NCBI RefSeq assembly: GCF_900094585.1 | Contig: NZ_FMAG01000001.1 | Location: 1,068,530-1,132,529 of the forward strand | Source of the DNA: Martinezella multihospitum | Lineage (GTDB): Bacteria; Pseudomonadota; Alphaproteobacteria; Rhizobiales; Rhizobiaceae | Length of the DNA: 64,000 bases | Reading direction: 5' to 3' | In this document: positions 34,671 through 43,376 of the stretch, in pieces | Layout of the letters: the number at the start of each line of letters is the position of its first letter | Numbering within the stretch: the stretch's first letter is position 1 | Position numbers and translations under genes: made by a program | The notes under the pieces: generated by a model | What the model saw: only the letters and a program-made list of their open reading frames with translations | Databases searched by the model: none | What the model was told of the DNA's origin: nothing

Positions 34671-35403
34671 CGTCTTGCTCGTCCTCGATCTTGATGGCTT
34701 CCAGATGAAGTTCCCGGTCGATCAATGCCCTTACATCTTCGGGATGATGAAAGACACCGATCATTGCAACGCCAGACGTTTTGAGTTGCGCCAATCTCTC
34801 GACCAGTGCCTTGCGTGCCGCATGATCGAGCGAGGCAGTCGGCTCGTCGAGCAGCAGGAGGCGCTGCGGCAGGATGAGCGCGCGAGCCAGATTGACCTTC
34901 TGCTGCTCGCCGCCGGAGAAGGTGGAGGGATAGGCCGACCAGAGCTGCTTCTTCACGCCGAAGGCATCGAGCCAGCGCCGTGCCTCGGCCAAGGCTTCGG
35001 CATGTGACGTGCCGGCAAGCCTAAGCGGCTCGGCAACGATCTCTTCGGCCGCGACGCGCGGACGGGCATTGAGAAACTGGGTGACGAAGCCGATTTCCCG
35101 GCGGCGCAGCACAGCGATATCCACATCCGCCGCCGTCGCGAGATCGATGATCCCTTCCTGCGTGTGATAAAAGACGTGGCCGGCGCGCGGCAGGTAGGAG
35201 CGGTAGAGCGTGCGCAGCAGCGTCGATTTGCCCGCGCCGTTCTCGCCTTTGAGCAGGATGAACTCACCTGCATTCAGTTCGAAATCGATATTCTCGAAGG
35301 CAAACAGCGTGCGCTTGAGGTGATGCATCTCGAATTGCTTCGAAAGACCTTGGACGCGCAGCACCGGTGGCGTGGCCTGCCGGGCGGAAACCTGAATGTT
35401 CAT
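34657..35403 (-). CDS. phnL: PhnL-like ABC-type ATPase of the C-P lyase complex
   Basis: The 248-residue ATPase has Walker A GENGAGKSTLLRTLYRSYLP (the RTLY-type continuation is PhnL-like), signature SGGEQQKVNLARALILP and Walker B LLLLDEPTASLD. PhnL is needed with PhnG, PhnH and PhnI for ribosyl-triphosphate transfer and is not a transporter subunit. The ATG at 35403 is preferred. An in-frame TTG at 35421 overlaps the phnK stop and would only add six residues. Confidence 0.88.
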   Translation of the reverse strand: MNIQVSARQATPPVLRVQGLSKQFEMHHLKRTLFAFENIDFELNAGEFILLKGENGAGKSTLLRTLYRSYLPRAGHVFYHTQEGIIDLATAADVDIAVLRRREIGFVTQFLNARPRVAAEEIVAEPLRLAGTSHAEALAEARRWLDAFGVKKQLWSAYPSTFSGGEQQKVNLARALILPQRLLLLDEPTASLDHAARKALVERLAQLKTSGVAMIGVFHHPEDVRALIDRELHLEAIKIEDEQDDVVE

Positions 35404-35417
35404 CTCTCGCGTTTCCC

Positions 35418-36245
35418 TCAAAGCTTGGCGTGAACGAGTTGCTGTGTGTAGGCGTGCTGCGGGTCCTGGAAGATCTGGTCGGCCAGGCCCTGTTCCACGA
35501 CCTTGCCGCGCCGCATCACCATAACCCGATCTGCCATCGTGCGGATGACGCCGAGATCATGTGAGACCAGAACCATGGTGATGGAACGCTCGCGCTGCAG
35601 CCGCTTCAACGTATCGAGAACCAGCGCCTGAACACTGACGTCGAGGCCGGTCGTCGGCTCGTCGAGCAGCAGGACGGCAGGCTCGAGCGCGATTGCCTTG
35701 GCAAGCTGCACGCGCTGCTGCATGCCGCCGGAGAGCTCGTTCGGCCTGGCGTCCATGCGTTCGATCGGGAATTCCGAGGCATCGAGCGATTGGCGCGCCC
35801 GTTCGCGAAGCTCGGCGAAATTGCGATTACCGGCAATCAGCAGTCGCTCGGCGACGTTGCCGCTGCTGGTGTGGTTCATCAACAGGCCGAGATGTGGGTT
35901 CTGGTAAACGATGCCGATATGATGCGCCCTCAGCATCCGCCGCTCAAAGCGATCGAGCGTGAAGAGATTGCGGCCTTCGTGTCCCGGCAGGGCCAGATTA
36001 TAGCTGCCGGTGTCGGGCGTATCCTCGAGATTCATCATTCTGAGAAGCGTCGACTTGCCGGAGCCGGATTCGCCGACAATGCCGAGGACTTCGCCCGGAT
36101 AGACCGTCACATCGACGCCGCCGAGGGCCGTGACGTCACCATAATTGCGCGCAATGCCACGCATGGTCAGGATGGGTTCGGCCAGCATCAGCCGCGGCGG
36201 CTGGCGGGTCAGCTCTGCCGATTGAGTTGGATCGAGCGCGGCCAT
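35418..36245 (-). CDS. phnK: PhnK-like ABC-type ATPase of the C-P lyase complex
   Basis: The 275-residue ATPase has Walker A GESGSGKSTLLRMM, the PhnK-type IGIVYQNPHLGLLMNHTSSG, signature LSGGMQQRVQLAKAIAL and Walker B LLLDEPTTGLD. In C-P lyase, PhnK binds the PhnGHIJ core through PhnJ, and a PhnK-PhnL pair remodels it. It starts one base inside the phnJ stop. An N-terminal extension of about 25 residues precedes the ATPase domain. Confidence 0.88.
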   Translation of the reverse strand: MAALDPTQSAELTRQPPRLMLAEPILTMRGIARNYGDVTALGGVDVTVYPGEVLGIVGESGSGKSTLLRMMNLEDTPDTGSYNLALPGHEGRNLFTLDRFERRMLRAHHIGIVYQNPHLGLLMNHTSSGNVAERLLIAGNRNFAELRERARQSLDASEFPIERMDARPNELSGGMQQRVQLAKAIALEPAVLLLDEPTTGLDVSVQALVLDTLKRLQRERSITMVLVSHDLGVIRTMADRVMVMRRGKVVEQGLADQIFQDPQHAYTQQLVHAKL

Positions 36246-37156
36246 CAGTCCATCCTTCCATTCTTGTACCAGGTATCGCCGATCTCGACCGCTTCGGATT
36301 CAGATTTGCGGATGTGCTTCACGCCGAAATGGCTGTCGGACAGCTCGTATTGCGAGGAACCGTCTTCCTGCGGCAGCTCGTTCATGAAGAAGCCAGTGAC
36401 ATCGCTGCGGTAGCAGGTCTTGTCCTGATGATCCTCGACGCGGTAGGGTACGTCGTCGAAAACAAGCGGTTCGACGCGCGTATAGGGCGGCACGGCGAAA
36501 ATGCGCTTCTCGCGGCCGGCAGACAGGATCGTCAGGTGATCGGCCTGATTGAGCTTCGGCACATCCCAGCGCGGAATGGGCGACGGTGTCATGACATGCC
36601 GCCCGTTGACCATGCTCGGATAGCTCGATCCCTGCATGATCCGGCCCGACTTGACGAGCTGTTCGTAGAGCACCAGCCACAGCTGCCCGTAATCGGCATC
36701 GCCATGCATTTCGCGGGCGACGGACATATCCGGCTGCACCGGGCGAAGCGGCTCAGGGTTCGGAACCTGCAAGACCAACACCTGATCTTCGCGCAGTTTT
36801 TCCTCCGGAATGCGGTGACGGGACTGGATGATGGAGGCAGTCATCGTGTCCTCCGTCTCGACGGCGCCGCCAACCCGCGCGACGAACTTGCGGATACTGC
36901 TCGCATTGACGGAGTCGTCTGATCCCTGGTCGATGACCTTGACGACGGACGTGGGTTTGAGCAGCGTCAGTGTCACCTGTAGTCCGCCTGTTCCCCAGCC
37001 GCGCGCAATCGGCACTTCGCGGCTGGCATAGGGCACCTGGTAACCGGGAACGGCAATCGCCTTCAGGATGCGGCGGCGCATTTCGCGCTTGGCGGATTCA
37101 TCGAGGAAACCGTAGTTGAAGGCCATCCAGGGCTTGGTCAATTCCTGAAGTTTCAT
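36245..37156 (-). CDS. phnJ: PhnJ-like C-P lyase subunit lacking three of four family cysteines
   Basis: The 303-residue protein aligns with PhnJ along its length (FNYGFLDESAKREMRRRILK; GYQVPYASREVP; GWGTGGLQVTLTLL; SRHRIPEEKL; GREKRIFAVPPYTRVEPL). In E. coli PhnJ, Cys241, Cys244 and Cys266 bind the [4Fe-4S] cluster and Cys272 is the radical-bearing residue. Here only Cys248 (DKTCYRSD) is present, and it is the only cysteine in the protein. The other positions are Ser251, Leu272 and Gly278 (YELSDSHFG). The frame is intact, overlaps phnI by ATGA and phnK by one base, so this is divergence and not decay. Radical C-P cleavage by the known mechanism looks impossible. Confidence 0.85.
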   Translation of the reverse strand: MKLQELTKPWMAFNYGFLDESAKREMRRRILKAIAVPGYQVPYASREVPIARGWGTGGLQVTLTLLKPTSVVKVIDQGSDDSVNASSIRKFVARVGGAVETEDTMTASIIQSRHRIPEEKLREDQVLVLQVPNPEPLRPVQPDMSVAREMHGDADYGQLWLVLYEQLVKSGRIMQGSSYPSMVNGRHVMTPSPIPRWDVPKLNQADHLTILSAGREKRIFAVPPYTRVEPLVFDDVPYRVEDHQDKTCYRSDVTGFFMNELPQEDGSSQYELSDSHFGVKHIRKSESEAVEIGDTWYKNGRMD

Positions 37157-38247
37157 AGCGCGACCTCCTCCTGTTGCGGGGCAAGCTCTTCGGTGACGGC
37201 GGGCTTTGCGGCGGCAGCGTCCTTGTCGGTCTTGACGCGGCGCAGCGCATCGAGGGTCGACTGGAACGTCACGTAATGCGGAAGCTTGAAGTGGATGCAG
37301 AAGCCGGAGCTTTCGACCGGCTCGGTGTGATAGAGGACGAATTCCTCATTGGCGGCCGGATGCGGATCGGGCTGGTTGGAGGCAAGGTCGAGCGTTGCCG
37401 CCGCGATCACCTTCACCTCGTTCCAGCCGAAGGTCGCCGAGAAGCCCAACTGCAATTCCTTCGCCTTGGAAATGACCTCGGTCTGGCTGACACGAACGCG
37501 GCCGGCGCTGAAAACCGTACCGGAGGGATGGCGCAGGCGGACCGGCGCATGGGCCAGGCGCAGTTCGTTGACGGTCGGATGCACGGCGCTATAGCCGCGC
37601 ATGGTCGCATAGCCGAGCGCCAGCGTGCCTCCTGTATCGGCGCGCGCCAGGCTCTGCAGCTTGTGGGCGCGTGCGGCCGGAAACAGCAACGGTTCGCGCG
37701 TCAGATCGGGGATTTCCTCGGGTGCCACGGCTTCGACCGGATGATCCGGAATGAGTCCTTGCGCTTTCTGCCAACTGGTGAGAGACGGTTGCGTCGCCGG
37801 CGCGGGCTTGGCAGCAGGGATCACGGGCTCCGGCACATAGTCCTTGCCTTGCAGCACGTCGACCTGAAGCAGACGGTGGGAGTAATCCAGCGTCGGCCCA
37901 AGGATCTGGCCTCCGGGAATATCCTTGAAAGCGGCCGAGATGCGCCGGACCGTCAGAAGATCCGGCTGGTCGACGGGTTCGGCGACGGCAACGCGCGGCT
38001 GCGTCGTGCGGTAGGCGCGCAGCAGCAGGATCGCTTCGTAGAGATCGCCGCCTGCCTGGGCGAGCGCCAGCGCAGCGAGATCCGGCTCGTAAAGCGAAGC
38101 TTCGCCCATCAGCCTGTCGATGAGATAGGGAAGGCCGGTTCGCACGGCCTCGACGCGCTCTTGTGTGATCGGGCCGAGATCGGCGCGGAAAAGCCGTTCG
38201 GCCTGTTCGATGGCGTATTCGCCGCCGCGGGTTGCTACATAGGCCAT
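37153..38247 (-). CDS. phnI: PhnI-like subunit (nucleosidase / ribosyl-triphosphate transfer)
   Basis: The 364-residue protein matches PhnI, the catalytic subunit that replaces adenine of ATP with a phosphonate. Landmarks are YVATRGGEYAIEQAERL at the start, LLRAYRTTQPRVAVAEPVD, RRISAAFKDIPGGQILGPTL, LALGYATMRGYSAVHP and NEEFVLYHTEPVESSGFCIH before the final LPHYVTFQS. It is near the usual length with a low-complexity tail. Its ATG overlaps the phnH stop by one base. Unlike PhnJ, it shows no obvious loss of key motifs, so ribosyl transfer may be retained. Confidence 0.9.
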   Translation of the reverse strand: MAYVATRGGEYAIEQAERLFRADLGPITQERVEAVRTGLPYLIDRLMGEASLYEPDLAALALAQAGGDLYEAILLLRAYRTTQPRVAVAEPVDQPDLLTVRRISAAFKDIPGGQILGPTLDYSHRLLQVDVLQGKDYVPEPVIPAAKPAPATQPSLTSWQKAQGLIPDHPVEAVAPEEIPDLTREPLLFPAARAHKLQSLARADTGGTLALGYATMRGYSAVHPTVNELRLAHAPVRLRHPSGTVFSAGRVRVSQTEVISKAKELQLGFSATFGWNEVKVIAAATLDLASNQPDPHPAANEEFVLYHTEPVESSGFCIHFKLPHYVTFQSTLDALRRVKTDKDAAAAKPAVTEELAPQQEEVAL

Positions 38248-38792
38248 CAGAGCACCTCGATTGTCGTGGAACGGGGAATGCCAAGCAGGCGTTTGCCGTC
38301 GACGAGATAGAGATCCCAGCCGAGCGGATAGCGGATTGCCCTGGCACGCATCGACCAGAACGCAGGATCGATGCCATCGACCTCGATCGTCACGCTGTCC
38401 TTGATGCCGGGGCCGGTCAGGCGTAGCCGCTGTCCGGAACCAAATCGTGCAGGCGCAAACAGCGTTGCGGCGTCATCCGGATACAGCAGACTGCCGATGC
38501 GCAATGTCGACAAGGCTTCGACGTCCTCAGCGGAGTCGAGGGCAGCGAAGACATAATCCGCGTCCGCAAGCGGCATCCGCCTTGCGCCGGTTGCGGCCAT
38601 CTTCAGGTCCAGCGTGGGATCGCTTGTCACATGGAAGCTGCATTCGCGATCGAGCAGGCTTTCGGCCAGCGGCCAGAAGCCCTCGGCAGGCAATTCACGC
38701 GGCTGGCCGGGGCGGCTCAGCGCCCACATGAGTTCCTCGAAGGTGGCGTTGGTGCGGGTATCGTCGAGGGTGGGCAGGAGGTTGCTGGCCAT
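38247..38792 (-). CDS. phnH: PhnH-like subunit of the C-P lyase core
   Basis: The 181-residue protein has PhnH landmarks: an early TFEELMWALSRPGQPRELP, a middle ADYVFAALDS, LLYPDDAATL, and the end RYPLGWDLYLVDGKRLLGIP. PhnH dimerises within the PhnGHIJ complex and is needed for ribosyl-triphosphate transfer; its own catalytic role is unclear. It is slightly shorter than the E. coli protein and lies 2 bp after phnG. Confidence 0.87.
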   Translation of the reverse strand: MASNLLPTLDDTRTNATFEELMWALSRPGQPRELPAEGFWPLAESLLDRECSFHVTSDPTLDLKMAATGARRMPLADADYVFAALDSAEDVEALSTLRIGSLLYPDDAATLFAPARFGSGQRLRLTGPGIKDSVTIEVDGIDPAFWSMRARAIRYPLGWDLYLVDGKRLLGIPRSTTIEVL

Positions 38793-38794
38793 GG

Positions 38795-39256
38795 TCAGAA
38801 GGTCTCCATCTGCACGCGGGTCGCCTCGACTTTTTGTAGCAGCTGTCGGTCTTCTTCTTCCTGATGGCGCCGTTCGGCATCGAGAAGCTCACGGATGAGT
38901 TCGGCCTGATGACCAGCGGCGATCGCGGCATCGATGACCGCCATTCCCATGGCATGTTCGAGATCCCGGCCGACGATTGCGCCATAGCCTTCCACGGCGC
39001 GATCCGGCACGCGGATGTGTGCCTCGGACACCAGAACTTCGCCGAGATGGAAGGCGGTGCTGCGAACGGTATCGATCAGCGGCAGCATGGCAAGGCCGGT
39101 GCGGTTGACGACGACGTCGACTTCGCCGAGCGTGTCGAGCACCTTCTCGGCCGCTGCCTTGACGTTACCAGGCCGGCCGGCGGCGAGAATTTCCAGCGCT
39201 TGCGCATGGGTATAGGATGCGCAGACCGGACTGCCAGTCTTCTCCTCAGTCATCAT
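38795..39256 (-). CDS. phnG: PhnG-like subunit of the C-P lyase core
   Basis: The 153-residue protein has the PhnG core RTGLAMLPLIDTVRSTAFHL, LGEVLVSEAHIRVPD, GYGAIVGRDLEHA and AVIDAAIAAG. PhnG scaffolds PhnI in the core complex. The ATG at 39256 is chosen over one at 39271 because GAGGA lies 4 bases upstream. It is the first gene of the phn operon. The candidate PhnF-like operator at 39304-39334 is about 50-80 bases before the start. Confidence 0.87.
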   Translation of the reverse strand: MMTEEKTGSPVCASYTHAQALEILAAGRPGNVKAAAEKVLDTLGEVDVVVNRTGLAMLPLIDTVRSTAFHLGEVLVSEAHIRVPDRAVEGYGAIVGRDLEHAMGMAVIDAAIAAGHQAELIRELLDAERRHQEEEDRQLLQKVEATRVQMETF

Positions 39257-39303
39257 CGTTTCCTCGGGCATCAGGATTTGTTTTAGGGAGTGGGGCTTTC
39301 AAA

Positions 39304-39334
39304 TATTCGAATGATAAGTATATTCATTCGAATG
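39304..39334. promoter_or_regulatory. Candidate PhnF-type operator upstream of phnG
   Basis: TATTCGAATG (39304-39313) and CATTCGAATG (39325-39334) are near-identical 10-mers with a 21-bp centre-to-centre spacing. The second is a perfect palindrome also found upstream of the regulator gene (43377-43386). They lie in the 136-bp gap between the PfkB-type gene and phnG, so phnG has its own regulated promoter. Confidence 0.6.
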
Positions 39335-39392
39335 AATTGTCCACGGTGTTTTGTCTTGCCCGACGAGATTTCCGCGGTGGCGCGAATTTTCC

Positions 39393-40193
39393 CTAGGCGT
39401 TGCGCCGGCGCAGCCATTCCGCCGTGATGCGGCTTGCTTCGCGCGCAGCTGCTGCCGGTGCCTGACCCTGCAGCAAGGCAAACAGGAAAGAGCCGGCGAA
39501 CCGGTCGCCGGCACCAATGGTATCGGTCGTGTCGACCTTCGCAGCCGGTTCGACCTCTACTGCCTGTGAGCCGTCAAACAGGGTGATGGGGCGGATGCCA
39601 TTGGTGAGCACCAGCATCTTCAGGCGCGAACCGGCGATCTGGCCGACGCGCTGCCAGGCGAGGTTAAGATCATCCGGAACATCGTCGCGCGAGGAGATGA
39701 CATAATCGGCCGGGCGCGGCGTTGCAGGCCGCAACGGAAATTGCGAGAGAACGAGCGGCTGGGCATCGATCTGCGCGACAAGGCTTTCGTCGAGCGCAAG
39801 GGCATTGATGTAGACGCCCGCGCCGGACAGCTTGTCGGCGACCGTGAGGGATTGGGACCGTCCGGTCGGCGCGAGGATCGTCCGCTCTCCACTCGGCTCG
39901 AGGAAAATTTCCAGTGGCGCCGTCTCTCCGGGCGCTATCACGATGTATTCGGTATCGAACCCGGCCGTGGAAAGCGATCGGAGTGCGGTTTGTCCTTGTT
40001 CATCCTGCATCAGCCTGGAAACGATGGCGACGTCGGCGCCCAATTCCAGCAATTGCAGGCCGGTATAGAAGGCGCCGCCGCCGAGTCGGGTCGTGCGGGA
40101 TGAAAATTGGATCCGTCCGCCTGGAACGAGCGGCGCGTCCAGTTGCCAAATGCGATCGTGGTTTACCGATCCGATTACGATTACTCGGGGCAT
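39393..40193 (-). CDS. PfkB-family carbohydrate kinase
   Basis: The 266-residue ribokinase-fold protein has the N-terminal VIGSVNHDRIW, the substrate-side GGGAFYTGLQLLELGADV and the C-terminal phosphotransfer motif TDTIGAGDRFAGSFLFAL (catalytic Asp in GAGD). It probably phosphorylates a sugar, polyol or nucleoside brought in by the ABC importer encoded just upstream. It is the last gene of that transport unit. It is shorter than most ribokinases, and its substrate cannot be read from the sequence. Confidence 0.86.
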   Translation of the reverse strand: MPRVIVIGSVNHDRIWQLDAPLVPGGRIQFSSRTTRLGGGAFYTGLQLLELGADVAIVSRLMQDEQGQTALRSLSTAGFDTEYIVIAPGETAPLEIFLEPSGERTILAPTGRSQSLTVADKLSGAGVYINALALDESLVAQIDAQPLVLSQFPLRPATPRPADYVISSRDDVPDDLNLAWQRVGQIAGSRLKMLVLTNGIRPITLFDGSQAVEVEPAAKVDTTDTIGAGDRFAGSFLFALLQGQAPAAAAREASRITAEWLRRRNA

Positions 40194-40200
40194 GCCTTGC

Positions 40201-41040
40201 CTATCTGTCGTCTATGCCGGGTGCTAGCGCATCGACGATGAAACGCTGTGCCAGCAGGAAGATCAAGAGAACGGGGACGATCGACAACAGGCTTGTTGCC
40301 ATCAGCGGCCCCCAGGCCCGCTCTGCTCCCTCCAAATCGGCGAAGGCGGCGATGCCCGTCGTCAGCGTCTTCTTGAAGGCATCGTCGAGCACGAGCTGAC
40401 CCCAGAGATAGATGTTCCAGGCGCCCATGAAGGAAATCACCGAAAGGGCTGCGATAGCCGGAATGACATTGGGGATGCCGATCTCGGTAAATTGCCGCCA
40501 CAACCCGCTTCCGTCCATGCGCGCCGCCTCGAACATCGAAGCGGGAAGCGACCGGAAAGCCTGGCGCATGTAGAAGACATAGAAGCCGATATAGGGGATC
40601 GATGGGATGATCATCGCGCCGTAGGTGTTGAAGGCCTGGAGCTTCACCACGGCGATATAGGTCGGAATGATCGCCAGAACGTTCGGGAAAGACATGGTGG
40701 CGATGACGAACCAGAACAGCGCCCGCTTCCCCTTGAACTCCAGTCGACCGAAGGCGAAGCCTGCGGGTACGGAGAGAACGAGCTTTCCGACGGTGATGAG
40801 GGTGGCGGTCAGCATGGAATTCCACAGCCACATCCAGATCGGATGGCGGCTTGCGGCTGTCGTGAAATTCGATAGCGTCGGGTTCTCAGGCCAAAGGCGG
40901 AAGGCTCTCGCCATGATCATGTCATTGGGCGTGAAGGCCGCCGTCACCATCCAGACGAGGGGAAACACGGTGACGATGCAGATTGCCATCAGCACGATGT
41001 GCAGCAGCAATCTATGAAGCTTGTAACCAATATCGCTCAT
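40201..41040 (-). CDS. Carbohydrate ABC transporter permease, MalG type
   Basis: The 279-residue inner-membrane protein has six hydrophobic helices. Its EAA loop, FEAARMDGSGLWRQFTEIGI, contacts the ATPase, and YLWGQLVLDD follows. It belongs to the CUT1 class with the neighbouring MalF-type subunit, whose stop it overlaps by ATGA. The longer frame to 41166 lies inside that gene and is rejected. No ATPase gene for this importer is visible in the window. Confidence 0.9.
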   Translation of the reverse strand: MSDIGYKLHRLLLHIVLMAICIVTVFPLVWMVTAAFTPNDMIMARAFRLWPENPTLSNFTTAASRHPIWMWLWNSMLTATLITVGKLVLSVPAGFAFGRLEFKGKRALFWFVIATMSFPNVLAIIPTYIAVVKLQAFNTYGAMIIPSIPYIGFYVFYMRQAFRSLPASMFEAARMDGSGLWRQFTEIGIPNVIPAIAALSVISFMGAWNIYLWGQLVLDDAFKKTLTTGIAAFADLEGAERAWGPLMATSLLSIVPVLLIFLLAQRFIVDALAPGIDDR

Positions 41041-41921
41041 CTGTAGTGCACCCGCTTCTCGCTGACGCGGAACTGCAGCCAGGTGATGGCGAGCACGAGA
41101 ACGATGATGATGACGGCAACTGCGCTTGCCGGCCCGAACTGGAAGAACAACAGACCCTGTTGCCACAGGAAATAGAGGAGGCTCGAGCTTCTGCCGGCCG
41201 GTCCGCCATGGGTCAGCACGTCGATGACGCCGACAATATCGTCAAGCACATGGAAGAAGGTCGTGACGCTGATGAAGAAGGCCGTCGGTGTCATCAGCGG
41301 CAGGCTGATATCGAAGAAATGCCGCGTCGAGCCCGCGCCATCGAGCTCAGATGCCTCACGCAGCTGATGCGGCAGGTTTGCAAGCGCCGCCAGCCACAGC
41401 AACATGTTCAGCCCGAAAGTCTTCCAGAAGGTGACGAGGCTGACACAGAGCAGCGCAAGGTTCGGGTCCGTATGCCAGCGCGACGGTGGAAAGCCGAAAT
41501 GGCCGAGCACTTCGTTGAAGAGGCCATTGACCGGATTGAAGAGCCAGGACCAGGCAACGCCTGCGACCGAATAAGCGACGATCGTCGGCAGAAACAGGCT
41601 GCCGCGATAAAGCCCCTGTAGCGGATTCTTGCGTACCGCGTGCAGCATCACCGCGAAGATCAAAGGGATGACGATCTCGGCCGGGATGAGGACGGCGCAG
41701 TAAAGCAGCGTATTCCAGGCCGCCATGCGAAAGTCGGGATTGTCGAAAATCGACGCATAGTTGTCGACGCCGACAAAGCGGATGTCGGCCGACAGCAGAT
41801 TCCAGTCGACCACCGAGAGCAGCATCGATGCGATCAGTGGGCCGTAGAGGAATATCGCGACGGACAAAACAGCTGGCCCCACGAACAGATAGGGGGCCAG
41901 CGATCGAAGACGAAATGGCAT
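41037..41921 (-). CDS. Carbohydrate ABC transporter permease, MalF type
   Basis: The 294-residue inner-membrane protein has six hydrophobic helices (first: APYLFVGPAVLSVAIFLYGP). Its EAA loop is REASELDGAGSTRHFFDISL. It pairs with the MalG-type subunit as the pore of a CUT1-class importer, similar to glycerol-3-phosphate (Ugp-like) and oligosaccharide systems. It begins 10 bp after the binding-protein stop. Confidence 0.9.
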   Translation of the reverse strand: MPFRLRSLAPYLFVGPAVLSVAIFLYGPLIASMLLSVVDWNLLSADIRFVGVDNYASIFDNPDFRMAAWNTLLYCAVLIPAEIVIPLIFAVMLHAVRKNPLQGLYRGSLFLPTIVAYSVAGVAWSWLFNPVNGLFNEVLGHFGFPPSRWHTDPNLALLCVSLVTFWKTFGLNMLLWLAALANLPHQLREASELDGAGSTRHFFDISLPLMTPTAFFISVTTFFHVLDDIVGVIDVLTHGGPAGRSSSLLYFLWQQGLLFFQFGPASAVAVIIIVLVLAITWLQFRVSEKRVHYR

Positions 41922-41931
41922 GATGCTAAGC

Positions 41932-43179
41932 CTATGCCGAAATCAGCCCAGCAAGTTCGTCATGAGCGCCCTTGATGCCGTCGGCAACCGTCGTTTCCTT
42001 CAGCAGCATGCGCGAGACCCACTTGCGCCACACGGCCTGGCCCTCGAGGCCGCGCTTGCCTGGCCAGATGGTCTCCGCAGTCAGGCCATCGCTGAGCTGA
42101 GCGGCCGCCGGCTTCATGAACTCGTTGATGAGCGGAATGTCGTGTGTCGAGGTATTGAGGTAGCCGGTCTGGGACCAGAGCGTCTGGCCTTCCTTCGAGG
42201 CGCAGAATTCGAGGAACGCAAGCGAGGCTTCCGCCTGTTCCTTGTTGCGCGTGTAGATGGCGAGGAAATTGCCGCCGCTGTTCATCTTGCGCTGATGTCC
42301 TGTGAGCCCGGGGAACTTGGTCGTGACAGCTTTTGCGGCGCCGAATGGGAAAGTGACGGCAGCCGTCGAGCTGGTCGTGCAGATCGCAAGCGCGCCGGAC
42401 TGGAATGCAGCCGTCTGCTCCTTGTCGCTGACCGGCAGCCAGAGGCCTTCATGGGCCGGGGCGCAATATTCGCTCATGCCGGTGATGGCTTCCGGGCTGT
42501 TGAGTGCCAGCTTGCCATCGGGATCGATGATGAAGCCGCCGGCGTTCTGGATGAAAGACTGGCTCGTCCACTCGTTATTCGAAAGCGAGATCGGCGAACG
42601 ATAGGTCGGATGCTTGCCCTTGAGGGCCGCATCGAGCTTGCGCGCGCTCTCATAGAGCCACTTGGTATCAGGCGTTTCCGGCAGATTGGAATCGAGGCCG
42701 GCAGCCTTCCACATGTCGCTGTTGATATAGGTGATCGGCGTCGACATCGCCCAGGGAAGGCCGATGACTGCGCCGTCGATGGTCACCAGCGGCAGCACCG
42801 ACGGGCGGAAATTGGCGAGGATCGCCTCTGCCTTTGCGGCGTTGATTTCGCGCAGGTCGCGGGCGCCGAGCGTGCGCTTGGCGAAATAGCCGAACTTCCA
42901 GCCGGTGATCATCATGGCTGGCGGACGGCCGGCGGCGACGCTTGCGACGGCCTTGGCGGTCACGGCCTCATAGTCGCCGTCGAAACGGTTGGTAACGGTT
43001 ATGCCGAGCTGCTTGGCGTTGAAAGCGTCGACAACCTTCTGGAACGGCTTGTCGGAGCCCCAGGTGCTCGAAATCTCGATAGCCGCATCGGCGGACTGGG
43101 CCTTGCCGGTCATAGCGATTGATGTGCCGATGACTGCGGTCGTGCCCGCGATAAATTGACGACGATTAAGTCCTACCAT
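41932..43179 (-). CDS. Carbohydrate-type ABC extracellular solute-binding protein
   Basis: The 415-residue binding protein has a twin-arginine-like signal (LNRRQFIAGTTAVIGTSIAM, cleaved near QSADA). A family 1 extracellular solute-binding fold like UgpB/MalE follows (GLPWAMSTPITYINSDMWKA). It captures the substrate for the two permeases encoded next. Placement between a PhnF-like regulator and a phn set suggests a phosphorylated or phosphonylated sugar-like ligand, which is inference. The dyad at 43189-43222 lies just upstream of the start. Confidence 0.9.
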   Translation of the reverse strand: MVGLNRRQFIAGTTAVIGTSIAMTGKAQSADAAIEISSTWGSDKPFQKVVDAFNAKQLGITVTNRFDGDYEAVTAKAVASVAAGRPPAMMITGWKFGYFAKRTLGARDLREINAAKAEAILANFRPSVLPLVTIDGAVIGLPWAMSTPITYINSDMWKAAGLDSNLPETPDTKWLYESARKLDAALKGKHPTYRSPISLSNNEWTSQSFIQNAGGFIIDPDGKLALNSPEAITGMSEYCAPAHEGLWLPVSDKEQTAAFQSGALAICTTSSTAAVTFPFGAAKAVTTKFPGLTGHQRKMNSGGNFLAIYTRNKEQAEASLAFLEFCASKEGQTLWSQTGYLNTSTHDIPLINEFMKPAAAQLSDGLTAETIWPGKRGLEGQAVWRKWVSRMLLKETTVADGIKGAHDELAGLISA

Positions 43180-43188
43180 CTTATCCTC

Positions 43189-43222
43189 AATATCCGAATG
43201 ATTAATAAAACATTCGGATATT
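43189..43222. promoter_or_regulatory. Perfect 12-bp-arm dyad upstream of the binding-protein gene
   Basis: AATATCCGAATG (43189-43200) and CATTCGGATATT (43211-43222) are exact reverse complements around a 10-bp AT spacer. The cores CCGAATG/CATTCGG match the CATTCGAATG motif near phnG and near the regulator start. It begins 10 bases before the binding-protein ATG, a repressor-like position. Confidence 0.7.
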
Positions 43223-43376
43223 TACCTAACGATGGCGAGTGACACCCATATGAAGGGAAATGTGGCTAAGCGCCAAAGCTCGATGGCGAAATTGACTTTG
43301 ACTGCTGTTTGTTGGATTTCCGATATCGGGCACAGATTGAAAATCGATGCTGTAGCCGATATATGACATTCGAATG

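Noticed and set aside
34657..36245. PhnK and PhnL as the ATPases of the adjacent sugar importer
   Set aside because: Both have PhnK- or PhnL-specific features and lie inside the phn order I-J-K-L-M; the regulatory C-terminal domain of MalK/UgpC ATPases is missing.
36245..36420. Frameshift or decay as the cause of the missing PhnJ cysteines
   Set aside because: The residues around the altered positions keep the family pattern (DKTCYRSD, YELSDSHFG), the frame is unbroken, and overlaps with phnI and phnK are precise.
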